From Rugamonas rivuli (GTDB lineage: Bacteria > Pseudomonadota > Gammaproteobacteria > Burkholderiales > Burkholderiaceae_D), in the NCBI RefSeq assembly GCF_009380165.1, contig NZ_WHUF01000008.1:248001-312000 (forward strand): a stretch of DNA of 64,000 nt, read 5' to 3'. This document shows positions 8,942-18,290 of this stretch, in pieces. How positions within the stretch are numbered: the stretch's first letter is position 1; every line of letters starts with the position of its first letter. The position numbers and the translations under genes are program-made. The notes below the pieces were generated by a model, which searched no databases, was not told the origin of the DNA, and worked only from the letters and a program-made list of their open reading frames with translations.

Positions 8942-9816
8942 AAGCAGTGCTCCAGCGCCGGGAAGCTGCCGTCCTTGACGGCGGTGACGTAGGCGGTGAC
9001 GGCGGCGTCGATGCTGGTCTGGCCTTCCATGAAGTTCTTCACGAAGCGCGCTTTGCGGCCTGGGAAGACGCCCAGCAGATCGTGCATCACCAGCACCTGG
9101 CCCGAGCAGTCCGGACCCGCGCCGATGCCGATCGTCGGTATCGCCAGCAGGTCGGTCACTTCCTTGCCCAGCTGCGTAGGAATCGCTTCAAGCACCAGCA
9201 GCGAGGCGCCGGCTGCTTGCAGTTTCAGCGCGTCCGCTTTCAGCAGGTCGGCGCTTTCGATGGTCTTGCCTTGCACCTTGTAGCCCCCCAGCTGGTGCAC
9301 CGATTGCGGCGTCAGGCCGAGGTGGGCGCAGACCGGCACCGAGCGCTCGGTCAGGAAGCGTACCGTGTCGGCCAGCCATGCGCCGCCTTCCAGCTTGACC
9401 ATGTGCGCGCCCGCCTGGATCAGCTGCACGGCGTTGTTGAACGCGCTCTCCGGCGTGGCGTAGGCGCCGAACGGCAAGTCGGCGACGATCATCGCCGATT
9501 TGCTGCCGCGCGCGACGGCGGCGGTGTGGTAGGCCACTTCGGCCACCGTCACCGGCAGCGTGGACTGGTGGCCGTTGCAGACCATGCCCAGCGAATCGCC
9601 GATCAGCAGGATCTCGACACCGCAGCGGTCCATCAGCGACGCGAAGCTGGCGTCGTAGCAGGTCAGCATGGTGATCTTTTCACCGGCCGCGCGCAGGTTC
9701 GCCAGCGTGGGTATGGTGACTGCCTTGTTGGCGACCGCTTTGGCCGGTGCAGGTGCGGTGGTGGCGGCAGGCTTTTGGCTCGCGGCCATTTCGTTTCCTT
9801 GCAAATAACCAGACAT
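8938..9816 (-). CDS. panB: 3-methyl-2-oxobutanoate hydroxymethyltransferase
   Basis: PanB adds a hydroxymethyl group from 5,10-methylene-tetrahydrofolate to alpha-ketoisovalerate, the first committed step of pantothenate (coenzyme A) synthesis. Seen are ITMLTCYDASFASLMD, LIGDSLGMV (metal-binding Asp), VADLPFGAY, HLGLTPQSV and IGIGAGPDCSGQVLV. Two starts are possible. ATG at 9816 gives MSGYLQGN, with AAAGGA upstream; this matches the short MxYLQ opening I recall from Burkholderiales PanB. ATG at 9789 also has a good AAGGA. I chose 9816. An Ala/Pro/Lys-rich stretch of about 20 residues between the opening and the barrel is unusual. It is the last gene of the folK-panB block. Confidence 0.94.
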   Translation of the reverse strand: MSGYLQGNEMAASQKPAATTAPAPAKAVANKAVTIPTLANLRAAGEKITMLTCYDASFASLMDRCGVEILLIGDSLGMVCNGHQSTLPVTVAEVAYHTAAVARGSKSAMIVADLPFGAYATPESAFNNAVQLIQAGAHMVKLEGGAWLADTVRFLTERSVPVCAHLGLTPQSVHQLGGYKVQGKTIESADLLKADALKLQAAGASLLVLEAIPTQLGKEVTDLLAIPTIGIGAGPDCSGQVLVMHDLLGVFPGRKARFVKNFMEGQTSIDAAVTAYVTAVKDGSFPALEHCF

Positions 9817-9884
9817 GGAAAATCCTTTAAAGATGTGATGACACGGCGATAGTGTAGTCCTGAATGCTATCGCGTGCAGGGGAG

Positions 9885-10400
9885 TCAAATAATGGGGCTG
9901 ATGCCTTGATCGGCTACCGAGGCGGCATAGTCCTGCGCTGCGCCGCGACCGGGAATGTGGATGGCCGGCGCCAGTTCCAGCAGCGGCACCAGCACGAAGG
10001 CGCGCTCGGTCATGCGCGGATGCGGCACCGTCAGCGTGGCGCTGGCGATCTGCCGGTCGCCGTACAGCAGCAGGTCCAGGTCCAGCGTGCGCGGGGCGTT
10101 GCGGTAGGGCCGTTCACGGCCGTGCGCCTGTTCGATGCCGTGCAGCGCTTGCAGCAGCGCTTCGGCGTCCAGCGTGGTGGCGATGCGGGCCACGGCGTTG
10201 ATGTAGTCGTCGCCGCTCGAATCGATGGGCGCGGTGCGGTACAGGCCCGACGCCGCCATCAGCGTGCAGCCGGGCAGGCGTTGCAGGCGCTCCAGCGCGT
10301 CGGCCACGTTGCCGCGCGCGTCGCCCAGGTTGGCGCCGATGCCGATGTAGGCGATGGTGAAGGCGAAGCCGTCTTCACCTGGTGTGCCGATGATGCTCAT
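9885..10400 (-). CDS. folK: 2-amino-4-hydroxy-6-hydroxymethyldihydropteridine pyrophosphokinase
   Basis: HPPK transfers pyrophosphate from ATP to the pterin precursor in folate synthesis. The 171-residue protein shows the family start YIGIGANLGDARGNV, the substrate loop LYRTAPID, YINAV, and the signature RTLDLDLLLYGD followed by VPHPRMTERAFVLVPL. About ten extra residues precede the usual start of the fold. It lies between pcnB (18 bases upstream) and panB (68 bases downstream) on the same strand. The grouping makes sense because PanB uses a folate cofactor. Confidence 0.95.
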   Translation of the reverse strand: MSIIGTPGEDGFAFTIAYIGIGANLGDARGNVADALERLQRLPGCTLMAASGLYRTAPIDSSGDDYINAVARIATTLDAEALLQALHGIEQAHGRERPYRNAPRTLDLDLLLYGDRQIASATLTVPHPRMTERAFVLVPLLELAPAIHIPGRGAAQDYAASVADQGISPII

Positions 10401-10418
10401 GATGCGTCAGGGCGCAGC

Positions 10419-11810
10419 TTATTCCGCGCCGCCGTCGCCGCCGGAATTGCCACCAGCGTTGCCGCCTTCAGCACCGCCCTTGCTGCGGCCACCGCGACGC
10501 GGTGCGCGTTTGCGCTTGGCGCCGCCGGAACCGGCCGGCTGATTGGCCGATGCGATCAGGTCTTCGCGGGTGGCTTCGTCGCCTTCATAGAATGCGGTCC
10601 ACCATTCGCCCAACTCGGCGTCGATCTCGCCCGAGGCGCAGCGCAGCAGCAGGAAGTCGTAGCCGGCGCGGAAGCGCAGGTGCTCCAGCAGCTTGTGCGG
10701 CGACTTGCCGGTGCGGCGCTCGAAGCGCGGCTGCATCGACCAGATGTCGCGCATGTCGGAGCCGATCTTGCGCTGCAAGGCTAGCTTCTCGGTCTGCGAA
10801 TCGAGCACGTCGTCGGCCGCCAGGTGCAGCGCGGGGATGGTCTGCTCGCCCGAGGCGCGGTAGGCGGTCCACTTTTCCAGCACCTGGTGCCACAGCAGCG
10901 ACGCAAACAGGAAGCCCGGCGAAACCGTCTTGCCGGCGTGGATGCGGGCGTCGGTCGAGTCCAGCGCCAGCGTCACGAACTTGGCGCCCAGCGGCTGTTC
11001 CAGCACCACGTCCAGCAGCGGCAGCAGGCCGTGATGCAGGCCTTCCTTGCGCAGCTGCTGCAGGCAGGCCAGCGCCTGGCCGCTCATCAGAAGCTTGAGC
11101 ATTTCGTCGAACACGCGTGCGGCGGGCACGTTGTCGATCAATGACGCCATCACGGCGATCGGCGCGCCGGTGTTCGGTTCGATGGTGAATTTGAGCTTGG
11201 CGGCGAACCGCACCACGCGCAGCATGCGCACCGGGTCTTCGCGGTAGCGCGCTTCCGGCTGGCCGATGATGCGCAGCGTCTTGGCGCGGATGTCTTCGAT
11301 GCCGCCGTGGTAGTCCAGCACCTGCTGGTTGGCCGGGTTGTAGTACATGGCGTTGATGGTGAAGTCGCGGCGCACCGCGTCCTCCGCCTGCGAGCCGAAG
11401 GTGTTGTCGCGCAGGACGCGGCCATGTTCATCCTTCGGCGCGTTGTCCAGCGTGGTGCCACGGAAGGTGGTCACTTCCAGCAGATCCTGGCCGAACATCA
11501 CGTGCACGATCTGGAATCGTTTGCCGATGATGAAGGCGCGGCGGAACAGGCGCTTGACCTGCTCCGGCGTGGCGTTGGTGGCGATGTCGAAGTCTTTCGG
11601 CTTCACGCCCAGCAGCAGGTCGCGCACGGCGCCGCCGACGACAAAGGCTTCGTAGCCGGCTTCCTGCAGGGTGCTGGTGACGCGCACCGCGTTCGACGAC
11701 AGCAGGCGCGGGTCGATGCCGTGGGCGTCGGGGCCGAGTACCACCGGCGTGCTGGTGTCGCGCGCCTTGCTTTTGGTGCCGAGGATTTTGCGGATCAGTT
11801 TCTTAATCAT
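10419..11810 (-). CDS. pcnB: Poly(A) polymerase I
   Basis: PcnB adds 3' poly(A) tails to RNA and so promotes its decay. The 463-residue protein has the class II nucleotidyltransferase signature VVGGAVRDLLLGVKPKDFDIATNA with the metal-binding Asp residues, then the RRAFIIGKRFQIVHV segment and RREDPVRMLR-type helix (RYREDPVRMLRVVRF) of the tRNA-NT/PAP family. The start is ATG 11810 (MIKKLIRKILG); a TTG four codons upstream was rejected. The last 30 or so residues are Lys/Arg-rich and then Gly-rich, probably a disordered RNA-binding tail. Its first 8 bases overlap the end of the HAD gene. Confidence 0.94.
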   Translation of the reverse strand: MIKKLIRKILGTKSKARDTSTPVVLGPDAHGIDPRLLSSNAVRVTSTLQEAGYEAFVVGGAVRDLLLGVKPKDFDIATNATPEQVKRLFRRAFIIGKRFQIVHVMFGQDLLEVTTFRGTTLDNAPKDEHGRVLRDNTFGSQAEDAVRRDFTINAMYYNPANQQVLDYHGGIEDIRAKTLRIIGQPEARYREDPVRMLRVVRFAAKLKFTIEPNTGAPIAVMASLIDNVPAARVFDEMLKLLMSGQALACLQQLRKEGLHHGLLPLLDVVLEQPLGAKFVTLALDSTDARIHAGKTVSPGFLFASLLWHQVLEKWTAYRASGEQTIPALHLAADDVLDSQTEKLALQRKIGSDMRDIWSMQPRFERRTGKSPHKLLEHLRFRAGYDFLLLRCASGEIDAELGEWWTAFYEGDEATREDLIASANQPAGSGGAKRKRAPRRGGRSKGGAEGGNAGGNSGGDGGAE

Positions 11811-12474
11811 TGAATAGGTCAATTAATGGCCAGCCTTGGGCTGTGGCGTGCGTTTTCAGTGCGGCGTTGGGGTTGGTCGCCACCGGATGGCTGACGATGG
11901 ACATCAGCGGCAGGTCGTTGTGCGAGTCGCTGTAGAAGTGGACGGTGTCGAAGTCTTCCAGCGTCTTGTCCATCTTCGCCAGCCAGGCCTTGGTGTGGGT
12001 GATCTTGCCCGCGCCCTGAGTCGGCGTGCCGACCAGTTTTCCGGTCAGCTTGCCGTCGGCGTCCACTTCCGGCATGGCCGCGATCAGGTGCTCCACGCCC
12101 AGCGCCTTGGCGATCGGCGCGGTGACGAAGTGGTTGGTGGCGGTGACGATGGCCACCAGGTCGCCGGCGTCGATGTGCTTTTGCAGCAGCGCGCGGGCGG
12201 CCGGGCGGATCGCCGGCTGCACCACTTCGGCCATGTACTGCTGCTGCATGGCTTTCAGGCGGTCCTGCGGGAACGAGGCCAGGGTGCCGAGCGAGAACTC
12301 CAGGTATTCCACCGGGTCCAGCGTGCCGGCCTGGTACTGGGCGAAGAACTCGTCGTTGCGGCGGGCGAATTCGGCGGCGTCCACGGCGCCGATGCGCACC
12401 AGGAACTGCCCCCACTCGTAGTCGGAGTCGATCGGCAGCAGCGTGTGGTCGAGGTCAAATAAGGCTAAGTTCAT
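11803..12474 (-). CDS. HAD-superfamily phosphatase, SerB-like subclass IB
   Basis: The 223-residue cytoplasmic phosphatase carries HAD motif I, LFDLDHTLLPID (nucleophile and acid-base Asp), motif II VTATN, a conserved Lys region (KAWLAKM) and motif III/IV FYSDSHNDLPLM. This is the HAD-IB pattern of phosphoserine phosphatase-like enzymes, often found next to pcnB and hda in betaproteobacteria. The true substrate is not evident; SerB itself is usually longer or has an ACT domain. It overlaps pcnB by 8 bases and follows hda by 10 bases, so the three are surely co-transcribed. Confidence 0.86.
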   Translation of the reverse strand: MNLALFDLDHTLLPIDSDYEWGQFLVRIGAVDAAEFARRNDEFFAQYQAGTLDPVEYLEFSLGTLASFPQDRLKAMQQQYMAEVVQPAIRPAARALLQKHIDAGDLVAIVTATNHFVTAPIAKALGVEHLIAAMPEVDADGKLTGKLVGTPTQGAGKITHTKAWLAKMDKTLEDFDTVHFYSDSHNDLPLMSIVSHPVATNPNAALKTHATAQGWPLIDLFND

Positions 12475-12484
12475 GCAGGATTCG

Positions 12485-13171
12485 TCATTCTTTAGCTTCC
12501 GCCTGCAACCACTCGCGCAGCAGCGGCAAGGTGATCGGGCGTTGGGTTTCGAGGGAATATTGGTCCAGCGAGTCCAGCATGGTCGACAGCGACCGCATGT
12601 CGCGCTGAAAATGGGACAGCAAGTAGGGTATCACGCCGGGCGACAGCGTCAAGCCGCGTGCGGTGGCGGCGGCGCTCAGCGCGGCCACCTTTTCGTCGTC
12701 GGTCAGGCCGTGGATCTGGTAGATCAGGCCCCAGCCCATGCGGGTGCGCAGGTCTTCGCGCACCGGCAGCACGGCCGGCGCGACGGCGCCGCTGCACACC
12801 ATGAAGGCGTTGTTGGCGCGGATTTCATTGAACAGCGCGAAGGCGTCGATCTGCGCCAGCGGCGACAGCTTTTCGCAGTCGTCGAGCAGGTACAGGTCCA
12901 CCTCCGGCGAGTAGACGAATTCGGACTCGATGGAAAACGGCGAGATATAGCGCGCGCGCAGCTGCTCGGCCTCGCTGCCGGCGCTGGCCAGGGCCTTGAG
13001 CAGATGGGTCTTGCCGACGCCGCCCGCGCCCCACAGGTAGGCGAAGTGCTCGCGCGACGTGCGGTCGGCGAACTGCGCCATCAGCGCTGCCGCTTCGGCA
13101 TTCTGTCCCACCTCGAACGATGCGAGGCTGTGCGCCTGGTCTGCGCCTAAATCGAGCACCAGTTGTTTCAT
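12485..13171 (-). CDS. hda: DnaA regulatory inactivator Hda
   Basis: Hda is an AAA+ DnaA homologue that, bound to the replication clamp, makes DnaA hydrolyse its ATP after initiation. The 228-residue protein opens with KQLVLDLG, which fits the clamp-binding pattern QLxLxL, followed by the Walker A segment LWGAGGVGKTHLLKAL and the Walker B-like LYLLDDCEKL. It lacks the DNA-binding C-terminal domain of DnaA, as expected for Hda. It sits between a perM-like gene and the HAD phosphatase gene on the same strand. Confidence 0.93.
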   Translation of the reverse strand: MKQLVLDLGADQAHSLASFEVGQNAEAAALMAQFADRTSREHFAYLWGAGGVGKTHLLKALASAGSEAEQLRARYISPFSIESEFVYSPEVDLYLLDDCEKLSPLAQIDAFALFNEIRANNAFMVCSGAVAPAVLPVREDLRTRMGWGLIYQIHGLTDDEKVAALSAAATARGLTLSPGVIPYLLSHFQRDMRSLSTMLDSLDQYSLETQRPITLPLLREWLQAEAKE

Positions 13172-13219
13172 GGCGTTCGCCTGATTATGATCTTTTGCAT
13201 AACGTTTTTCTGTTCCACG

Positions 13220-14308
13220 TCACGCATTATAGAAGCTGCTGCTCAGGTAGTGGCGGCGCAGATGCTTAAATGCCACCATCAGCACGGCCGAAGCGGGCAA
13301 TGCCAGCAGCACGCCGACAAAGCCGAACAGCTGGCCGAAGGCCAACAAGGCGAAGATCACGGCCAGCGGATTGAGGCCGATGCGCTCGCCCACCAGGCGC
13401 GGCGTGAGGAAAAAGCCCTCGATCACCTGGCCGGCGCCGTAGATCACGGCCACCGCCACCACGCCGCTCCAGTCGGAGAATTGCAGCACCGCCGAAATCA
13501 GCGCCAGCACCAGGCCCAGGCCGAAGCCCAGGTAGGGGATGAACACCAGCAGGCCGGTGATGATACCGACCGGCAGCGCGACGTCGAAGCCGGCGATGGC
13601 CAGCGCCACCGAGTAGTACACGGCCAGCACGAACATCACCAGCAACTGGCCGCGCAGGTACTGGGCCAGCAGGGTGTCGACCTCGTTGGCCATGTCCATG
13701 GTGGCGCCTATCCAGCGGCGCGGCACGCAGCCGGCGATACGCGCCAGCATCGGGTGCCAGTCCAGCAGCAGGTAGAACAGCACCACCGGGATCAGCACCA
13801 GCGTGGCGATCCAGCCCAGCACCGCGGTGCCGCCGACGCGCGCGGAATTGAGTACGGCGCTCCAGATTTCATCGCCACTGGTGGCCATCTGCTGCGACAC
13901 CAGCTTCTTGATGCCGTCGCTGTCGAGGCGCACCTTGACGCCCATTTCCTGCAGCTTGGGGCCCAGCAGGTCGTTGGCCTTGGCCAGGAAGGCGGGGATC
14001 TGCGCCTGCAGCATCGGGATCTCTTTTTGCAGCACCGGCACCACGATCAGCACCAGCGCGGCGATGGCGGCGAAGAACAGCACCACCACCACCAGCACGG
14101 CCAGCGGGCGCGGCACGCGCACTTTCAGGCGGCCGACGCGCAGATGGTCGAGGAAATCGACGCCAGGGTTCAGCGCGTAGGCGAGGATGGCGGCGGCCAG
14201 GAAGGGCGTCAGCACCGGTCCCAGCGTGACCAACAAGAGGAAGAATGCTGCCCAAACCGCTACCCAAAATGCCGTTTGCTTTTGCTCTACCGAGAGGGGA
14301 AATGGCAT
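13220..14308 (-). CDS. AI-2E family transporter (PerM-like inner-membrane protein)
   Basis: This 362-residue polytopic inner-membrane protein shows about eight hydrophobic segments. They include an N-terminal pair, the long VLVVVVLFFAAIAALVLIVV stretch, and a C-terminal cluster ending LFGFVGVLLALPASAVLMV. It matches the AI-2E exporter/PerM family. The substrate is unknown; some family members have been linked to autoinducer-2 export, others to Na+/H+ antiport. It is the promoter-proximal gene of the minus-strand block through hda and pcnB, and is divergent from purM. Confidence 0.87.
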   Translation of the reverse strand: MPFPLSVEQKQTAFWVAVWAAFFLLLVTLGPVLTPFLAAAILAYALNPGVDFLDHLRVGRLKVRVPRPLAVLVVVVLFFAAIAALVLIVVPVLQKEIPMLQAQIPAFLAKANDLLGPKLQEMGVKVRLDSDGIKKLVSQQMATSGDEIWSAVLNSARVGGTAVLGWIATLVLIPVVLFYLLLDWHPMLARIAGCVPRRWIGATMDMANEVDTLLAQYLRGQLLVMFVLAVYYSVALAIAGFDVALPVGIITGLLVFIPYLGFGLGLVLALISAVLQFSDWSGVVAVAVIYGAGQVIEGFFLTPRLVGERIGLNPLAVIFALLAFGQLFGFVGVLLALPASAVLMVAFKHLRRHYLSSSFYNA

Positions 14309-14469
14309 GGAGTGTGATTTAGATGGTTAAAAACGGCTGTTGGACGGGGCATTTTGATAAAATAGCGGATTGACCGGGTTGTTGTGCTGCTTTTTCTGCA
14401 TTTTCGTGGCTTTTTGCTACGAAACAGGTCTCCGCCTTCTATTTTACCGCCTCCGCTGCGAAATACACC
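14309..14469. promoter_or_regulatory. Divergent intergenic region between the perM-like gene and purM
   Basis: The 161 bases must hold promoters for both directions. A TAAAATAGCG box at 14358-14367, preceded by TG one base earlier, looks like an extended -10 for purM. An imperfect hairpin around 14402-14425 (TTTCGTGGC, T-rich loop, GCTACGAAA) lies in the expected 5' leader. No recognisable repressor site was found. Confidence 0.4.
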
Positions 14470-15513
<1,044 letters not shown>

Positions 15514-15529
15514 ACGATAAGCACTTTCC

Positions 15530-15567
15530 AAAAAGCGGACCACGCCCCGGCGTCGTCCGCTTTTTTT
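15530..15567 (+). terminator. Rho-independent terminator after purM
   Basis: The inverted repeat AAAGCGGAC / GTCCGCTTT with a GC-rich loop is followed by a run of seven T. It lies just after purM and before the phosphodiesterase gene. Confidence 0.88.
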
Positions 15568-15585
15568 ATGCCTGGACCCTGAACA

Positions 15586-16785
15586 ATGACATCAAGCCTG
15601 AAAAAACTGGCCGGCCTGTTGCTGCTGGCCGCGAGCTGCTGCGCCACGGCGGCGCCGCTGACTATCCTGGTATCGATCGACGGCATGCGTCCCGATTACC
15701 TGGAGCGCGGCGTCACGCCCAATCTGAACCGGCTGGCGGCCAAAGGCGCGCGGGCGGTGGCGATGCGGCCGTCGTTTCCGTCGCTGACCTTCCCCAACCA
15801 CTACACGCTGGTGACGGGGCTGCGGCCCGACCATCACGGCGTGGTGGGCAACAATATGGACGACGCGACGATCCCCAGCGTGCGCTTCAGCCTGGACAAC
15901 GAGGCCGCCGTCACCGACCGCCGCTGGTGGGACCAGGCCGAGCCGGTATGGGTGACGGCCGAGCTGCACCGCATCCGCGCCGGCACGCTATTCTGGCCGG
16001 GGTCCGAGGCGGCCATCCATGGCGTGCGGCCGACCATGGCGCCGCCGTTCGACGGCAAGCATCCGGCCGTGGTGCGGGTCGACCGGTTGCTGTCGTGGCT
16101 GGGGAGCGCGAAGGGGGAGCCGCTCGGCTTCGCCACGCTGTACCTGGATGACGTCGACCACGCGGGCCACACCTTCGGCCCGGATGCCGGCCAGACCACG
16201 CGGGCGGTGGCGCGGGTGGACGAGGCGATAGGCCGCCTGCTGGACGGACTGGCCAAGCGTCATCTGGACGCCAACATCGTCATCGTTTCCGATCACGGCA
16301 TGGCGCCGACCAGCGCCGATCGCGTGGTGCGCATGGACCGGCTGCTGCCGGAGGGCAGCTACAGCAAGGTGGCCAGCGGATCGTATGCGGGGCTGGAGCC
16401 GGTGGCGGGACACGAAGATGAGCTGGCGGCCGCGCTGCTCAAGCCGCACGAGCATATGCAGTGCTGGCGCAAGGGCGAGATCCCGGCGCGGCTGGCGTAC
16501 GGTAGCAATGCGCGTGTGCCGGCTTTCATCTGCCTGGCCGAAACCGGCTGGCTGCTGGCGTTCAACGACAAGACGATGGTGAGGGGTGGTGCGCACGGCT
16601 ACGACAACGCCGCGCCGGAGATGAACGCCATCTTCATCGCCGCCGGCCCTGCCATCAAGCCGGGTGTGGTGCTGCCGGTGTTCGACAATGTCGACGTCTA
16701 CCCGTTGCTGATGCGGCTGCTGGAGTTAAAGCCGCTGCCATCCGACGGCAACATCACGCCGCTGCTGCCGGCACTCGCGCCATAG
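15586..16785 (+). CDS. Exported alkaline-phosphatase-superfamily phosphodiesterase (NPP-like)
   Basis: The 399-residue protein starts with a signal peptide (KKLAGLLLLAASCCATAAP). It continues as an ectonucleotide pyrophosphatase/phosphodiesterase: ILVSIDGMRPDYLERG (first metal Asp), PSFPSLTFPNHYTLVTGL with the nucleophile Thr, LDDVDHAGHTFGPD (Asp/His ligands), and IVSDHGMAP. A late His (GGAHGYDN) completes the two-zinc site. It would hydrolyse nucleotide or lipid phosphodiesters in the periplasm or outside. Just downstream lies a toxin-antitoxin pair, probably unrelated. Confidence 0.87.
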   Translation: MTSSLKKLAGLLLLAASCCATAAPLTILVSIDGMRPDYLERGVTPNLNRLAAKGARAVAMRPSFPSLTFPNHYTLVTGLRPDHHGVVGNNMDDATIPSVRFSLDNEAAVTDRRWWDQAEPVWVTAELHRIRAGTLFWPGSEAAIHGVRPTMAPPFDGKHPAVVRVDRLLSWLGSAKGEPLGFATLYLDDVDHAGHTFGPDAGQTTRAVARVDEAIGRLLDGLAKRHLDANIVIVSDHGMAPTSADRVVRMDRLLPEGSYSKVASGSYAGLEPVAGHEDELAAALLKPHEHMQCWRKGEIPARLAYGSNARVPAFICLAETGWLLAFNDKTMVRGGAHGYDNAAPEMNAIFIAAGPAIKPGVVLPVFDNVDVYPLLMRLLELKPLPSDGNITPLLPALAP

Positions 16786-16822
16786 TGTAAGCTTTAGCCA
16801 CACACTGAATGCAGGAGTGGCA

Positions 16823-17230
16823 ATGGGTGCGAATATTTCTGAACTGGAGATCGTGTCCGCATTGCGCCTGCGCTTGCCCGGGCTGCTGGCCGTCTACCTG
16901 TTCGGCAGTCGAGCAACGGGGCAGGCGGGCGGTGACAGCGACCTTGATCTTGCAGTGCTGGTTGAGGGCAAGCTGGAGCCGTTGGCGACATGGGAGCTGG
17001 CGCAATCGCTGGCCGGGTTGGTCGGCTGCGACGTCGATTTGATCGACCTCCGTGCCGCATCGACGGTCTTGCAGTACCAGGTGATTACCACCGGCACCCG
17101 TCTGTGGAACAAGGACGTGCAGGCCTCTTTGTACGAATGTGCGATCCTGAGCCAGAAGACGGATCTGGATACGGCCCGCGCGGGCCTGCTGGAAGACATT
17201 GAACGTGAGGGGCGCGTGTATGGCCGATGA
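16823..17230 (+). CDS. mntA: MntA-type antitoxin, minimal nucleotidyltransferase (protein adenylyltransferase)
   Basis: The protein has 135 residues. It carries the exact nucleotidyltransferase motif GSX10DXD: GSRATGQAGGDSDLDLAVL, with a third acidic residue in CDVDLIDL. MntA antitoxins inactivate the partner HepT ribonuclease by adding AMP units to a tyrosine next to its active site (established for type VII systems). AGGAG at 16813 lies 5 bases before the chosen ATG. The stop overlaps the toxin start by 11 bases, the usual antitoxin-toxin coupling. GC is similar to the host genes, unlike the DNA that follows. Confidence 0.87.
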   Translation: MGANISELEIVSALRLRLPGLLAVYLFGSRATGQAGGDSDLDLAVLVEGKLEPLATWELAQSLAGLVGCDVDLIDLRAASTVLQYQVITTGTRLWNKDVQASLYECAILSQKTDLDTARAGLLEDIEREGRVYGR

Positions 17231-17633
17231 CGTCATCCTTAACAAGGCGGCCACGATAGAGCGCTGCGTGGCCCTTGCTCGCGAGGAGTATCTCAAAAAT
17301 CCTGCCACGTTCGGTGCGGATCATACGCGGCAGGACGCCGCGATTTTGAATATTCAGCGAGCGTGCGAAGCCGCGCTGGATATGGGCCAGCATCTGATAC
17401 GCCGCGAGCGGCTGGGCGTTCCACAAAGCGCTCGGGATGTGTTTAGTTTGTTGGCGCAAGCCGCATGGATAGACTCAGCGCTCGCGGATGTCATGAAGCG
17501 CATGGTCGGCTTTCGCAATATCGCCGTGCACAATTATCAGGCGCTACAGCTTCCGATCACGGTCGCCATCATTGAGACGCATCTGGATGACTTTCTCGAC
17601 TTTAGCCGGAAGATTATTCTGCACGACGTTTAG
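17220..17633 (+). CDS. hepT: HepT-type toxin, HEPN ribonuclease
   Basis: This 137-residue, mostly helical protein is of the HepT (formerly DUF86) family. The catalytic motif RX4HXY is intact: R99, H104 and Y106 in RNIAVHNY. The Tyr is the known target of AMP addition by MntA in studied systems, so toxin and antidote residues are both present. HEPN toxins cut tRNA or mRNA as dimers. The ATG at 17220 is chosen; a longer frame from 17199 only overlaps the antitoxin. Function as phage defence or plasmid-type stabiliser is inference. Confidence 0.87.
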   Translation: MADDVILNKAATIERCVALAREEYLKNPATFGADHTRQDAAILNIQRACEAALDMGQHLIRRERLGVPQSARDVFSLLAQAAWIDSALADVMKRMVGFRNIAVHNYQALQLPITVAIIETHLDDFLDFSRKIILHDV

Positions 17634-17894
17634 GCGAACGGCCTTGCATCGATTGGAGTCGAACATGATGACTATGCCCCCGGAGAATATCTTTTTCTGT
17701 CTTATGTTGAACCCTACAAAATTACTCAGCAAGAGTTGGTAGACTACTTGGGGTTGCCATTGACGCTAGTGAGCGAATTAGTCCGTAAATGGACAGGTCT
17801 TTTTTCGAATGTTTTCGAAGTGATGAACTTTGCAAAAGACGCTGTACTGAATCGCCCCTCGATGGCAGCTTTGATTTCGACAAGGATTCGCTAG
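17634..17894 (+). pseudogene. Open stretch without a start codon, possible gene remnant
   Basis: The frame continues for 86 codons directly after the hepT stop, in the same phase. It reads like real protein (DDYAPGEYLFLSYVEPYK, then ITQQELVDYLGLPLTLVSEL) and ends in TAG at 17892. There is no ATG near its beginning and no ribosome site, so I treat it as the leftover of a gene that lost its 5' part. It overlaps the 3' end of the minus-strand gene at 17778. Base composition is close to half GC, well below the neighbours. No family recognised. It may be chance. Confidence 0.3.
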
Positions 17895-18290
17895 ATTTTC
17901 TTGTCCAAGGCTCTCATAAAATTGGCGTTCAGCATTCAGTATTGCTACCTCCGGCGGCGGAGGTTCAGGGGCGCCTGAATAGGGAAGAAAGGCGTCAAAT
18001 CGCCAATAGTAGATGAACGACTCCAGCTCAGTAGAGGCATTCTGTTTCTGCCCTAGTTGCTTGGCGCATAGGAGGCAGTCTTTAATGGCTTCCGTATCCA
18101 GACCTTCTACCAGATAGCCAGCCAGTCGAGCTTTCGAGGGGATGTCGCCGTCGGAATCAAGGTCGGCCCCCGAGACTAAAAAACATTCTGTGTCTAAAGA
18201 TGGATTTGTCCGTTCTCGGAAGTAAATCCAGCCTTCGCACAACTCACCAGCTTCAAGCTTGAAGAAAACATCACGTAGACGTAGCAGCAT
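17778..18290 (-). CDS. Uncharacterised protein with C-terminal Cys/His cluster, possibly DUF7716-like
   Basis: The protein has 170 residues, with lower GC than all surrounding genes, suggesting recent transfer. The N-terminal 100 residues (LRLRDVFFKL, SLDTECFLV, LESFIYYWRFDAFLP) resemble, from memory, the DUF7716 family. The C-terminus has a tight pattern C-X4-C-X10-C-X2-HH, which could bind zinc. A purine-rich site lies before the ATG at 18290. It is transcribed toward the HepT/MntA pair. No function can be assigned. It could be an immunity or accessory defence protein, but that is only inferred from location. Confidence 0.6.
   Translation of the reverse strand: MLLRLRDVFFKLEAGELCEGWIYFRERTNPSLDTECFLVSGADLDSDGDIPSKARLAGYLVEGLDTEAIKDCLLCAKQLGQKQNASTELESFIYYWRFDAFLPYSGAPEPPPPEVAILNAERQFYESLGQENLANPCRNQSCHRGAIQYSVFCKVHHFENIRKKTCPFTD

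Noticed and set aside
10419..10520. Gly-rich end of pcnB as a possible frameshift artefact
   Set aside because: Codons remain in frame to a stop and Gly/Arg-rich tails are common on PcnB of this group.
17652..17680. GGAGTCGAAC looked like a tRNA T-arm on the minus strand
   Set aside because: No acceptor stem, anticodon arm or CCA end can be built around it.
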